Below are positions 16,655-25,834 of a stretch of 64,000 nt of DNA, in pieces. This DNA is from Candidatus Kouleothrix ribensis (GTDB taxonomy: Bacteria > Chloroflexota > Chloroflexia > Chloroflexales > Roseiflexaceae): contig JADKGW010000001.1 of the NCBI GenBank assembly GCA_016722075.1, forward strand, positions 5,456,001 to 5,520,000, in the 5' to 3' direction. The notes beneath the pieces were generated by a model that saw only the letters and a list, made by a program, of their open reading frames with translations, did not search any database and was not told where the DNA came from. Position numbers and translations under genes: made by a program. The first letter of the stretch is position 1. Each line of letters begins with the position of its first letter.

Positions 16655-17743
16655 ATGCCGCTTTATGACTATCTGGTTGTTGGTGCTGGCCTGTTTGGCG
16701 CAACATTCGCCCAACAGGCAGTTAAGTCTGAAAAGCGGGTGATGGTCGTCGAGCGGCGCGATCATGTCGCCGGGAATTGCTTCGACGCGCTGGTTGGCGG
16801 CATTCAGGTTCATCGGTACGGCCCGCACATCTTCCACACGAGTGATCTTCGGATCTGGCAGTACGTCAATCGATTTGCCGACTTCAAAAGCTATTGGCAC
16901 ACGGTACAGGCGGTCACACGAGCCGGTGTGCTCGGCCTGCCGATCAGCCTTCACACGCTGAACATGCTGCACGGCATTGCCACACCAGCGCGGGCGCAGG
17001 CATACTTCGAGCGAGTACGTGACCCAAGCGCGACTGGCGACAGTGCTGAAGCCTGGTGCTTGCGCACGATTGGTCGCGAGCTGTATGAGCTGCTGATTGA
17101 GCCGTATACGGTCAAGCAATGGGGCTGTAGCCCTCGCGAGCTACCGGCCAGTATCGTAAAGCGCTTGCCAATTCGGATGACCTGGGACAACAGTTACTTC
17201 AGCGATCAGTACCAGGGCATCCCGATTGACGGCTACACACGCATGGTCGAGCTGATGCTGTCCAGCACGGATGTGTATTTGAATGTCGACTTTTTGGCGA
17301 ACCGTGACGCGCTGCGCAAGGTGGCGCGCAAGGTAGTTTACTCGGGTCAAGTTGACTCGTTATTCGGCTGTGATGAAGGCAAGCTCCCGTATCGATCAAT
17401 CCGAATTGAGCAAGAAGTTTTGCCTATTCCCGACTTCCAGGGCACCGCGCAGATGAACTATCCAACACCAGACGTGCCATGGACGCGCATCACCGAGCCG
17501 AAGCATTTCGTTGGTGGTAAACAGCCCCATACGGTCATCTGTAAGGAGTTCTCAGGCTCTGACGGCGAGCCTGCCTACCCGATCGGCACACACGATAACA
17601 CCGCGCTCGCGCAGGCATATATCAAGCGGGCTGAAGCTGAGGGATACATCGTGGGCGGGCGGCTTGGCAGGTATCAATACCTCGACATGCACCAGGCGAT
17701 CGGCATGGCACTGTCAATGGCGAAGAAGGAACTTGTCGCTTGA
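16655..17743 (+). CDS. glf: UDP-galactopyranose mutase
   Basis: The 362-residue flavoenzyme interconverts UDP-galactopyranose and UDP-galactofuranose, the donor for galactofuranose glycans. It has an N-terminal FAD-binding GAGLFG, the family motifs GPHIFHT, YTVKQWG and WDNSYFSDQYQGIP, and a C-terminal GRLGRYQYLDMHQAI. Length matches the family (about 370). It lies in a phage genome and overlaps the next glycosyltransferase gene by four bases. That gene in turn runs via a methyltransferase into the terminase genes, so the enzyme is part of a late transcription unit. The product sugar probably decorates virions or the host surface. Confidence 0.93.
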   Translation: MPLYDYLVVGAGLFGATFAQQAVKSEKRVMVVERRDHVAGNCFDALVGGIQVHRYGPHIFHTSDLRIWQYVNRFADFKSYWHTVQAVTRAGVLGLPISLHTLNMLHGIATPARAQAYFERVRDPSATGDSAEAWCLRTIGRELYELLIEPYTVKQWGCSPRELPASIVKRLPIRMTWDNSYFSDQYQGIPIDGYTRMVELMLSSTDVYLNVDFLANRDALRKVARKVVYSGQVDSLFGCDEGKLPYRSIRIEQEVLPIPDFQGTAQMNYPTPDVPWTRITEPKHFVGGKQPHTVICKEFSGSDGEPAYPIGTHDNTALAQAYIKRAEAEGYIVGGRLGRYQYLDMHQAIGMALSMAKKELVA

Positions 17744-18546
17744 TTAGCGTCGTGCTGTCAACTTACCAGCGTGGACACTTGCTCGACCGCTCGCTGCGCT
17801 GCTATGCGGGTTGCAGTCCCAGTGTTCCGCTTGAGTTGGTCGTGGTTGACGATGGCTCGACTGATAACACGGCCGAGGTTGTCGCGAGGTGGTCGAACCA
17901 TCTCGATATTACGTACATCAAGCTCTGGAAGCAACCCGGCCTTTGGCGCGACTGTGCGGCCACCATCAATCGTGGTATTCGAATCGCTCGTGGTGAGCTG
18001 GTAATTGCGACCCACCCCGAAGTGATGCCTGGTCGAACGTCGCTCCAAGCTCTGTGGGACGCACGAGCTGAACAGACGTACCTGGCATGCAAGATCTACT
18101 ACCTGACGCCACGCGACCAGCAGCTGATTGATACTATCGACTGGCCTAGTCGTGGCGCTGGCGCAGTCCGTGAGCTGCCTGGCTTTTACGATGAGCCGAG
18201 CGCTGAGCTGCGCGGGCATGATGATTACACCCATGCGGCAACCGACCGGCATACAGAATGGCAGTCCTGGGTGTTTGGCGGCTTCACGAAGTCGACCTGG
18301 CGCTGGTTTGGCGGTTTTCGCGAGTCAAACCTGTGGGGCGCGATTGATGTTGATTTTCTGACGCGGCGCAGGCTGCTCGGTATCCAAACGTTCACTGCGC
18401 TTGACCCCGACACTATTTGCGTCCATCAGAACCACGACGTGCCAGTCAGGCCGACTGATGTGCCAACGTCGCGCGATATGGACGCCTGCATGGCTGACTT
18501 ACCAACGTACACGACACCCGAGAGTGCGTTACTAGGACATATTTAA
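17740..18546 (+). CDS. Family 2 glycosyltransferase
   Basis: This 268-residue GT-A enzyme starts at a TTG overlapping the mutase stop, with AAGGAA eight bases upstream. It shows the nucleotide-binding N-terminus ISVVLSTYQRG, VVVDDGSTDNT with the acidic pair, and a later WVFGGFTKSTW/IDVDF region likely forming the acceptor site. With the mutase it could transfer galactofuranose, but the donor is inferred from context. Its 3' end shares a base with the next start, indicating one operon. Confidence 0.88.
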   Translation: MISVVLSTYQRGHLLDRSLRCYAGCSPSVPLELVVVDDGSTDNTAEVVARWSNHLDITYIKLWKQPGLWRDCAATINRGIRIARGELVIATHPEVMPGRTSLQALWDARAEQTYLACKIYYLTPRDQQLIDTIDWPSRGAGAVRELPGFYDEPSAELRGHDDYTHAATDRHTEWQSWVFGGFTKSTWRWFGGFRESNLWGAIDVDFLTRRRLLGIQTFTALDPDTICVHQNHDVPVRPTDVPTSRDMDACMADLPTYTTPESALLGHI

Positions 18547-19187
18547 TGCGACTCGCTGACCTTCATACCACAAGCCCGTACAAGGGGTTTAAGCCAGCGA
18601 AGTACCCATCAGATGTGTTTGGATGGGGCAGCGATGACCCAATCTTCGATCAGCTCATCGAGCACGTTCGGCCAAGCTTGATTATTGAGGTTGGGAGTTG
18701 GCTTGGCGCGAGTGCCATTCATATGGCAAATGCCTGCAAGTCGCTTGGCCTGAGCACCACAATCGTGTGCATCGATACCTGGCTTGGTTCGCTCGAAATG
18801 TGGGCTGATAAGTCCGATGAGACGCGCTACGGGGCACTCAATCTCGTGCATGGCTATCCGACCCTGTACTACAGCTTCCTAGCCAACGTGATGCGTGCTG
18901 GTCATTCTGATTGCGTTATCCCATTCCCTCAGACGAGTTTGATTGCCGCGCGATGGTTCGCGCAGATGGGTGTGCAAGCTGACCTGATCTATGTCGACGC
19001 ATCCCACGATTATAGTGACGTTCTGGCTGATTTGCGTGCGTTCTGGCCGTTAGTGCGACCGGGTGGTGTGATGTTTGGCGACGACCTGAACACGTTTGTT
19101 GACGTTGATCGAGCGCTCGACAGATTCGCCGGCGAATCTAGGCTTCAAGCAACCAAAGGCGAGCGGTTCTGGCACATCACGAAATGA
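18546..19187 (+). CDS. Class I SAM-dependent methyltransferase (sugar or small-molecule type)
   Basis: The 213-residue protein has motif I as LIIEVGSWLGASAIHMA, an acidic residue after strand 2 (VCIDTWLGS), and a strand-4/5 block DLIYVDASHDYSDVLADL followed by VRPGGVMFGDD. This is the methyltransferase-24 pattern found in glycan-modifying clusters. Sitting directly after a glycosyltransferase, it may O-methylate the transferred sugar. Its stop overlaps the start of the small terminase candidate, which ties sugar decoration to the packaging operon. Confidence 0.85.
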   Translation: MRLADLHTTSPYKGFKPAKYPSDVFGWGSDDPIFDQLIEHVRPSLIIEVGSWLGASAIHMANACKSLGLSTTIVCIDTWLGSLEMWADKSDETRYGALNLVHGYPTLYYSFLANVMRAGHSDCVIPFPQTSLIAARWFAQMGVQADLIYVDASHDYSDVLADLRAFWPLVRPGGVMFGDDLNTFVDVDRALDRFAGESRLQATKGERFWHITK

Positions 19188-19504
19188 GCGACGAAACTTC
19201 ACAGCTTGGCGGGGCACGGCGTGGTGCTGGTCGGCCACCCGGCTCAAAGAACAGGGTGCCGTCTAAGCGCGCCGAGCTAAACGCACGCCTGCTTGAGATC
19301 GTCACGCCCCGTTTTGACGAGTTTGTGCAAGAGCTGATGCGTATCGCGCTCGAAGGGAAGCGTGAAGGTGATCGCCTCAAGGCAATCGCTGAGCTGTTCG
19401 ACCGAGCACTTGGTAAGTCGCCTGAGATCCTTGAGGTCTGTGACGAGGATCTCCCGGTGATCGATGAACTCCTGGCGCGCTGGCGCGAGTCGAAGCCTGA
19501 ATGA
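19184..19504 (+). CDS. Terminase small subunit candidate
   Basis: This 106-residue protein begins with a basic GARRGAGRPPGSKNR DNA-binding tail, typical of phage proteins upstream of the large terminase. A helical region (about 30-80) and an acidic end follow. It overlaps both neighbours by four bases. The function is inferred mainly from its place immediately before terL. Confidence 0.7.
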   Translation: MSDETSQLGGARRGAGRPPGSKNRVPSKRAELNARLLEIVTPRFDEFVQELMRIALEGKREGDRLKAIAELFDRALGKSPEILEVCDEDLPVIDELLARWRESKPE

Positions 19505-21120
19505 GCACCGATCTGTTGTTTCAGTATTTGAAGCGGTACTTGTCAGATGACGAGTTTGCAGCACTTATTCAGGCTGGTGTATCACTCGTTGGACTACAGG
19601 GCTTGCGCAGGTGGGTTGCAGAGCGTGACGTTGAAGCGTTTGCACGCTTGTATTTTCCATCCGAGTTCTATCTCGAACTAGCACCAATTCACAGGACGTT
19701 CGTTGCTGATATCGAGGAAGTGCAGCGCCGTCAGGAAGCCCGCCAGCCTGGCCTGAAGCTCGCACGTGCCATTCCTCGTGGACACAGCAAGACGAGCTGG
19801 TACGCCCGCATCATGCCATTGCACGCACTCCTGTATGGCTGGTCAGAACTCACGGTTCTGCTGGGCAACACGCAAACCAGCGCAGAACGCCTCCTAAAGA
19901 ACATCCGCGACTGTTTGGAAGACACTCCCGGTATTGTGGAAGACTTTGGAAGTCAACGTGGGGATGTGTGGCAGTCAGACCACATACAAGCGGCAAATGG
20001 CTGCTCTATTCGGGCTTTTGGCGTGGGATCTGGCTCTCTGCGCGGTGTTAGCAAGCCTGGGAGTCGTCCGAGCCTGATCATTGGCGATGATCTGGATGAT
20101 GACGCCAGCGTGCGCTCGGCCACACAGCTTGAGTCGAATATCGACTGGCTGACCAAAGGCGTGATGAGCCTCGGTGATCAGGTTGCGTTCACCACCAGTT
20201 TTGTCTTCCTCGGCACGCTCATCCGCAAATCAAGCCTGCTTGCCCATGTGCTCGCCAGTCCAGATTTCAAGTCCATCGTCGAGCAAGGCGTCGTTCGCTT
20301 CAGCGATAACCCTGGTCTGTGGGATGAGTGGCGCGAGTGGTATATCGAGCAGGCGAAGACTGGTATAGCGCCGTCCGATCCTGAAGCCGACACGTTTTAC
20401 ATGGCCCACCAGGAAGCGATGTTGGCTGGCACGCACGTGTTGTGGGATCGGCCACACGCCTTCTACCACTTAATGTTGTTCAGGTTGTCGCGTGGCGATG
20501 CGGCATTCAGTTCGGAAATTCAGAATGCGCCCGATGCGTCGACGCAGCTCCTTGGTGCCATCCCCTATTGCACACCACCAGATGACCCGAGTGAATGGAT
20601 GCTCCTGGCCTCATTAGACCCGACCACCAAGGGTGGCTCGAAGAACGATAAGGCCGCATGGATCGAAATCCTCTTCCACAAGCCGCGTAAGGAAGTTGTC
20701 GTTTCATTCTGCAATGCCGAGCAACGCCCGGCTGCGGAAACTATCAGTTACGTGATGGGGCGGCTGAAACGCTCCATGCAGCCTGGTAATAAGCGGTATG
20801 ACGGTCTGTGGGCTGAAGCGAATAGCGCGGGCACGCTGATTATTGACTCGCTTGAGGAGCGAACGGCCAATCAAGGACTGTTCTACAGCTTCAACCGCGT
20901 CAACAACTCAGCCGCCAAAGAAGACCGCATCGCCGTTCTTGCTGAATACGCCGCTCGTAAGCAACTGTTTGTTGCTAACACGATCGACGAGGAATTCGTT
21001 CGCGAGTGGGAGGGTTTCGGATCATCATGGAAGTTCGATGACGCACTTGATGCTGCTGCAACCATCGTGCTTGCACTTAAAGATGCCGAACTGCTCGATC
21101 TTGTGCCGGTGCCATACTAG
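19501..21120 (+). CDS. terL: Terminase large subunit
   Basis: The 539-residue packaging motor has an ATPase with a Walker A-like PRGHSKTSW (about 93-101), Walker B LIIGDDLDDD, and a coupling TTSFVF segment. A C-terminal RNase H-like nuclease has acidic residues in ASLDPTTKGG, WAEANSAG and KFDDALDAAA. It cuts and pumps phage DNA into proheads through the portal encoded next. All signature residues look intact. Confidence 0.93.
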   Translation: MSTDLLFQYLKRYLSDDEFAALIQAGVSLVGLQGLRRWVAERDVEAFARLYFPSEFYLELAPIHRTFVADIEEVQRRQEARQPGLKLARAIPRGHSKTSWYARIMPLHALLYGWSELTVLLGNTQTSAERLLKNIRDCLEDTPGIVEDFGSQRGDVWQSDHIQAANGCSIRAFGVGSGSLRGVSKPGSRPSLIIGDDLDDDASVRSATQLESNIDWLTKGVMSLGDQVAFTTSFVFLGTLIRKSSLLAHVLASPDFKSIVEQGVVRFSDNPGLWDEWREWYIEQAKTGIAPSDPEADTFYMAHQEAMLAGTHVLWDRPHAFYHLMLFRLSRGDAAFSSEIQNAPDASTQLLGAIPYCTPPDDPSEWMLLASLDPTTKGGSKNDKAAWIEILFHKPRKEVVVSFCNAEQRPAAETISYVMGRLKRSMQPGNKRYDGLWAEANSAGTLIIDSLEERTANQGLFYSFNRVNNSAAKEDRIAVLAEYAARKQLFVANTIDEEFVREWEGFGSSWKFDDALDAAATIVLALKDAELLDLVPVPY

Positions 21121-21128
21121 GAATAACC

Positions 21129-22508
21129 ATGCTCAACCATCGCGAGATTGAAGCGCTGTTGAGGGATACAGACCCTAATCCTTCACTGCTTCTTGAATTT
21201 AAGCAATCGACTACGCCCATCGACGTGCAACTCAGTGCCGAGATGGCTGCGCTGCTTGGTACTCCATCTCGCCGGATGACGCCCTTCCTTGCGAGTGTCG
21301 TCGATGCTGTTGCAAGCAAACTGGAAGTTGCAAACGACCGCATCAAAGCTGGCCGAGTGAAGGTTGGTAAAGAGATCGCGGCCTGGCTTGGCGACAATCA
21401 GTGGTCAATCATTGAGAAGGAGCTATACACCCTGGTTGTGCGTGATGGCGTGGCATATGTGTTGGTGACATGGACTGAAAGCGGGCCGCGCTATTTTGTA
21501 CGTCAGCAGTTCGATGGGACGTGTGGCGCGAATATCGACCTTGACATGCCTGATCGCGGGTTCAACACCTGGGAGCGGGATGGATCGGCCTACCTTGATG
21601 TGTTTTATCCCGACCGAATCGAGAAATACATCAAGACTGATGGTGATGATGCTAAGTGGGAGCAGCGTTGGGATGTTCCTGGCGAGGAATGGCCGGTACC
21701 GTGGGCTGACGCACAAGGAAATCCGCTTGGTATTGCGATCATCCCGTTCGCACTAGATGGCTCACAGATTGAGGATGCCCTTCAGATTGGCCGCGACCTG
21801 AATGAAGCTACACTCGATATGCTCGCCACGAGCCGTATCCAGGGCTGGCCGCAGCGCTGGACGAAGGGGTTAAAGAATGGAAATTCACTGGCCAATCAGT
21901 TTGGTCAGCCCATCCTCAACCCAATCAGTAATTTGCCAATCCGTTCAACCATCCGCCCTGCCCCTGGCTCCATCATTCAGCTAAACGAGAATGCTGAGCT
22001 GCGGCAACTTGACTCATCGAAACCCGATCGCACGGTTATCGATACGCTCCTTGAATTGCTTGCGTGGATTACGACCGTGCCAACGTTTTACTTTGGTGGT
22101 GGCGAGATGCCCTCTGGTGTGGCGCTGCTACAAGCCGAAAGCCGGCTGAACCACAAGGTTGAGGATATTCAAGCTCGGCTGAGCACACCAATTATTGCGA
22201 TGCTTCGCCTGACGATCAGGCTGTCAAACTACTTCGCGCGTACTACCCACCCTGTTGATCAGGCTATCGAAATCCCCTGGGAAACTCCTGCGGTCATCAC
22301 ACCCGATCTGCAAATGGAGCTTGATGATCACCTTACCAAGCGCGTCACAACGCTCAAGGCGGGCGGATTGATGTCGCGTGAGACGGCATTACGAGAAATC
22401 CACCCCGATTGGTCTGACGAGCAGATTGCTGCCGAACTCGACCGGCTGTCCACGGATGATGGGCAGACACCCACTATTCCTGTTGATAGTACCCCACCGA
22501 CAATGTAG
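21129..22508 (+). CDS. Portal protein
   Basis: This 459-residue protein follows terL by eight bases. It shows an all-beta/alpha wing, a VEDIQARLSTPIIAMLRLTIRLS long helix near residue 350 typical of the portal stem, and a C-terminal acidic Pro/Thr tail. Position between terminase and scaffold, together with length, supports the call more than any single motif. Confidence 0.85.
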   Translation: MLNHREIEALLRDTDPNPSLLLEFKQSTTPIDVQLSAEMAALLGTPSRRMTPFLASVVDAVASKLEVANDRIKAGRVKVGKEIAAWLGDNQWSIIEKELYTLVVRDGVAYVLVTWTESGPRYFVRQQFDGTCGANIDLDMPDRGFNTWERDGSAYLDVFYPDRIEKYIKTDGDDAKWEQRWDVPGEEWPVPWADAQGNPLGIAIIPFALDGSQIEDALQIGRDLNEATLDMLATSRIQGWPQRWTKGLKNGNSLANQFGQPILNPISNLPIRSTIRPAPGSIIQLNENAELRQLDSSKPDRTVIDTLLELLAWITTVPTFYFGGGEMPSGVALLQAESRLNHKVEDIQARLSTPIIAMLRLTIRLSNYFARTTHPVDQAIEIPWETPAVITPDLQMELDDHLTKRVTTLKAGGLMSRETALREIHPDWSDEQIAAELDRLSTDDGQTPTIPVDSTPPTM

Positions 22509-22513
22509 GTTGC

Positions 22514-23485
22514 ATGCCCCGACTTCTCTTTGTCACGAGCGATAACAGCGCATCAACATATTACCGGCTTGTGATGATTGCCGCCGCGCTCAAGCGAGCA
22601 GGCTACCACGCTGACTATGGCGCCGCTCAGACCCTTCACGACTCGATTGTACATCGGTATGACGTGATTGTTGGCAGTCGCCTTGCGCAAAACCTTGATG
22701 TCATCCAGCAATCGTTTGATGCGGTCAAGCGGCTCGGCAAGGTCATCTTTGTTGATTATGACGATGCCTTGCTCAGCATTCCAGAGCACAATCCCGCTTA
22801 CCTGAAAGATACGTCCACGGTTGAGGGAGTGGCGCGCATGGCGGATGGGCTGGTCGTTACGAATGATGTACTCGCAGCCAGTTTCCGGCCATACAACCGG
22901 AACATTCGCGTGATACCGAACCGAGTGTACACGAAGGCTTGGCCGAAGCCTCAACGATCAGGGCCACTCACGATTGGCGTAACGGGCAGTCCATCCCACA
23001 TTCGCGATTGGGAATTAATCGCAGGGCCAATGCAGGCCATTCGGAAGAAGTATCCCGATGTGCAATTCTTGGTCGCCGGCTTTCTCCCTAACTTTCTGAG
23101 GGATGTTGCCACTGAGTATGTCGAGTGGGTTGACATATTGGAATACCCTCACTTGATCAATCGGATTGACATTGGGCTTTGTCCACTCCCTGACTCTCAC
23201 TTCAATCGCTGCAAGTCACCTATCAAGGCGTATGAGCTTGGACTGGCTAGTGCGGCAGTGGTTGGCAGTCCAACGCAATACCAGACAGTCCTGCAAGGGC
23301 GAGGCACGATTGCCAGAACCGAGCAGGAATGGTTTGACGGTATTGAACGCTACATCATCAATCAGGTGCTTCGACTTCAGCATGCCGCAGCACTGCATGC
23401 ATTTGTTCGCAAGCAGGATATTGACGCCCATATTCGGGCAATAGCCGCCGTTTACGCGGATCTATACAAGGCCGCAAAACGATAA
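22514..23485 (+). CDS. Glycosyltransferase family 4-like enzyme inserted among head genes
   Basis: The 323-residue GT-B enzyme has an N-terminal Rossmann half (LLFVTSDNSASTYYRLVMIA), the mid-protein turn NIRVIPNRVYTKAW, and the donor-site motif CKSPIKAYELGLASAAVVGSP near residue 240. No signal peptide is present, so it acts in the cytoplasm, where capsids form. It begins six bases after the portal gene and ends 15 bases before the scaffold gene. Such an insertion suggests glycosylation of a structural protein during assembly; the acceptor is unknown. Confidence 0.85.
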   Translation: MPRLLFVTSDNSASTYYRLVMIAAALKRAGYHADYGAAQTLHDSIVHRYDVIVGSRLAQNLDVIQQSFDAVKRLGKVIFVDYDDALLSIPEHNPAYLKDTSTVEGVARMADGLVVTNDVLAASFRPYNRNIRVIPNRVYTKAWPKPQRSGPLTIGVTGSPSHIRDWELIAGPMQAIRKKYPDVQFLVAGFLPNFLRDVATEYVEWVDILEYPHLINRIDIGLCPLPDSHFNRCKSPIKAYELGLASAAVVGSPTQYQTVLQGRGTIARTEQEWFDGIERYIINQVLRLQHAAALHAFVRKQDIDAHIRAIAAVYADLYKAAKR

Positions 23486-23499
23486 GGAGTCCATTCCTA

Positions 23500-24045
23500 A
23501 TGGAAATCACCAATGCACCAGTACAAACCTCGGAGGGCGAGGGTAAAAACACCGCTGGAACTGAGGCGACGGTCACTCCGACCGCAACGGAGGTTCGCAC
23601 GTTCACCCAGGCCGAACTCGATCAGATTGTCCAGAAGCGACTAGCCGAGGATCGTGCCCGCGCCCAGGCGAAGTACGAGAAGGAGCTGACTGAGAAGCTT
23701 GAAGCCACCAAGACTGAGCTTCAGGCGGCAATCGACACTCAGGTGAGCGAGCGTGTGAAACAGGAACTTGAGATGAAGGCGCTGGAAGCAGCAAAAGCGA
23801 AGGTGATTGCTGATTACGGTCTGACTGATGCTCAAGCGGAGCGGCTGAAGGGTGCGACTGCCGACGAATTGTTGGCTGATGCGGAAGCCGTTTTCGGATC
23901 GCTCAAGGTGCGAAAGCCACCAATCATCAATCCTGGCGGCGGAAGCGGGAATACCCCGCCAAGCCTGGCTGAGATGAGCGGAAAAGAAGTCATCAAAAAC
24001 TGGGATCAACTGATGCGTCAGTATGGCCCTAAACATCAAAACTAA
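23500..24045 (+). CDS. Capsid scaffold protein
   Basis: The 181-residue protein has a disordered Thr/Glu-rich N-terminus, then a long charged coiled coil beginning FTQAELDQIVQKRLAEDRAR. The C-terminus has MSGKEVIKNWDQLM. This is the usual phage scaffold pattern (GP20/DUF4355-like) and it lies directly before the coat gene. AAGGAGT precedes the ATG. Confidence 0.85.
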   Translation: MEITNAPVQTSEGEGKNTAGTEATVTPTATEVRTFTQAELDQIVQKRLAEDRARAQAKYEKELTEKLEATKTELQAAIDTQVSERVKQELEMKALEAAKAKVIADYGLTDAQAERLKGATADELLADAEAVFGSLKVRKPPIINPGGGSGNTPPSLAEMSGKEVIKNWDQLMRQYGPKHQN

Positions 24046-24068
24046 GCCTTAAGGAGTTCTAAAGAACC

Positions 24069-24977
24069 ATGGCCCCTATTACTACGTCCGAAACCGCCAA
24101 TGGCATCCCAACGATTGTTGCCAAGCGTGCGCTTGAGAACCTGAAGTCGAACTCGGTTCTGTCTCGCCTCGTTGCCCGCGATTGGGATGATGAGGTTGCG
24201 ACTGCCGGTCAGACGGTTGATATCGTCAACTTTGGTGCAATGACGACCAGCTTGAAGAATGCTGGCTCGGCTTATACCGTACAGGCTCCGAGTGACGCAA
24301 AGAAGTCCGTCACCCTGAACAAGCAACGCCACTTTAGCTTTGTAATTGAGGATACCGCCCGGCTGTTCGCGCGCCCCGATTACCTGGCTGGCCTGATCGA
24401 CAAGGGTGTCAAGCAGATGGCTGCTGACATCGACGCCGACATCGCTGCCCTGTACTCAGGCTTCAGCCAGTCGATTAACGCGACTGGTGGCCTGGCGCAG
24501 ACCAATTTCACCAATGCGCGCCGGCTGCTCTCGAAGGCGCTGGCTCCCCAGGATCAGCGGTATGCCGTGCTACACCCTGATGCGGCTGCTGAACTACTGA
24601 ACCTGGCTGGCTACACCAACCGTGACTACCGCTCGCAGGCCGAGGAAAGCCAGCTTGTGAAGGGGTACCTGGCGGGTGGCAGCTCGTTCGCTGGCTTCGA
24701 GATTTACGAGGATCAGAACATCGTTCAGTCGACCAACAACAAGAACCTGTTCTTCCATCGCGAGGCCATCGCTCTGGTGGTTCGCCCGCTGCCCGCTCCT
24801 GACGCCTCGACCGGCGTGATGGCGCGCACGGTGTCGGTTGATGGGATGTCGCTTCGTGTGATGATGCAGTACGACATCAGCCAGGGTGGCTATCAAGTGG
24901 TCTGTGACTGCCTGTATGGCGTGGCTGAGTTGCGTGACGCCTTCGGTGTGACTGTTCTGACCGCTGCGGCTTCGTAA
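24069..24977 (+). CDS. Major capsid protein (P22 coat/HK97-fold type)
   Basis: This 302-residue protein resembles P22-type coat proteins: an N-terminal arm with RALENLKSNSVLSRLVARDW, a beta-rich DIVNFGAMTT segment, then the spine helix GLIDKGVKQMAADIDADIAALY. The YAVLHPDAAAELLNLAGY segment and a beta-rich C-terminus follow. AAGGAG precedes the ATG. It is followed by a hairpin at 24989-25014 that may protect or attenuate its transcript. Confidence 0.92.
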   Translation: MAPITTSETANGIPTIVAKRALENLKSNSVLSRLVARDWDDEVATAGQTVDIVNFGAMTTSLKNAGSAYTVQAPSDAKKSVTLNKQRHFSFVIEDTARLFARPDYLAGLIDKGVKQMAADIDADIAALYSGFSQSINATGGLAQTNFTNARRLLSKALAPQDQRYAVLHPDAAAELLNLAGYTNRDYRSQAEESQLVKGYLAGGSSFAGFEIYEDQNIVQSTNNKNLFFHREAIALVVRPLPAPDASTGVMARTVSVDGMSLRVMMQYDISQGGYQVVCDCLYGVAELRDAFGVTVLTAAAS

Positions 24978-24988
24978 GCTGCCTGGCG

Positions 24989-25014
24989 AGGGGAGTGGTT
25001 TCGGCTACTCCCCT
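24989..25014 (+). terminator. Hairpin after the capsid gene (attenuator or mRNA stabiliser)
   Basis: An 8-bp perfect stem (AGGGGAGT and ACTCCCCT) with a 10-base loop follows the coat stop codon by 11 bases. There is no long T tract, so read-through into the connector genes is expected. It could enrich coat mRNA. Confidence 0.45.
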
Positions 25015-25040
25015 TGGCCCAATGATGAGGATCGGGCAAA

Positions 25041-25475
25041 ATGACCGCTTCTTATGGTTCAAATGGTATCGCTCCCGATAGTGCTGATTGCATTAGTCGT
25101 GTTCGGTTCCTCATTCAAGACACGGACGACGCCACGGCTGAGCTGACCGATGAAGAGATTATCACGATATTCGAAAGCACATCGGAAGATGAGTCGAATA
25201 CGGTGCGCAATTACCGAACGGCAGTTCACATGGTGAAGGCACTGCACCGCCGATACGCCAAGCAGGCGAGCTTTTCAAGCGGAAAGACCTCAGTGCAATA
25301 CCAGGCGCGGGCAAAATACTTCGAAACAGTTGTGGAAGACCTTCAGAGCGAGTTGATGGCCGCGCTCGTGGCGGATGGGTACATCGATCAGGGCGGTGTG
25401 ATGTATGCCGGTCGCTCAACCTCGTTCAATGACGCGATGGCGCTTAACCAGCTCTACGGTAGGCAGCTTCGATGA
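25041..25475 (+). CDS. Head-tail connector, gp6-like adaptor
   Basis: A 144-residue helical protein with the gp6/gp15 adaptor pattern (RFLIQDTDDATAELTDEEI, then a central helix YRTAVHMVKALHRRYAKQA). It lies directly after the capsid gene and overlaps the next gene by four bases. It forms the ring below the portal. Confidence 0.8.
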   Translation: MTASYGSNGIAPDSADCISRVRFLIQDTDDATAELTDEEIITIFESTSEDESNTVRNYRTAVHMVKALHRRYAKQASFSSGKTSVQYQARAKYFETVVEDLQSELMAALVADGYIDQGGVMYAGRSTSFNDAMALNQLYGRQLR

Positions 25476-25834
25476 TAGGTGTTGACCAAAAAACGCGAGC
25501 GCTTATGCGGGCAAGTGCTCAGGCGTATATGCTTGACGTATGTGGGTTATGTACGCGCACAAATACCATTACAGATGGCGTAACAAAGCCAACATATAGC
25601 GTGGCAGTTAGCACGAGCTGTCAGTGGATTTCAGACGAATCCGGTACTGAGTTTTCTGATGGTACGCTCAGAACTGTGTCAGAAGCGCGTGCAACAGTTC
25701 TCTTTCCCATTGGCACAACGATTTCAGCCAAAGACATGCTCACATTTGATGGTCGGAAGTGGAATGTCGAGTTTGTCAGCCCATCAGACGAGTTGGTGCC
25801 CCATATGACCGTCAAGGTTCGAGAAATCCGATGA
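25472..25834 (+). CDS. Head-closure (stopper) protein candidate
   Basis: A 120-residue mostly beta protein (CQWISDESGTEFSDGTL, FPIGTTISAKDMLTFDGRKW). The order adaptor, stopper, gp10-like, terminator is standard for siphoviruses and supports the call. It overlaps both neighbours by four bases. Confidence 0.7.
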   Translation: MIGVDQKTRALMRASAQAYMLDVCGLCTRTNTITDGVTKPTYSVAVSTSCQWISDESGTEFSDGTLRTVSEARATVLFPIGTTISAKDMLTFDGRKWNVEFVSPSDELVPHMTVKVREIR

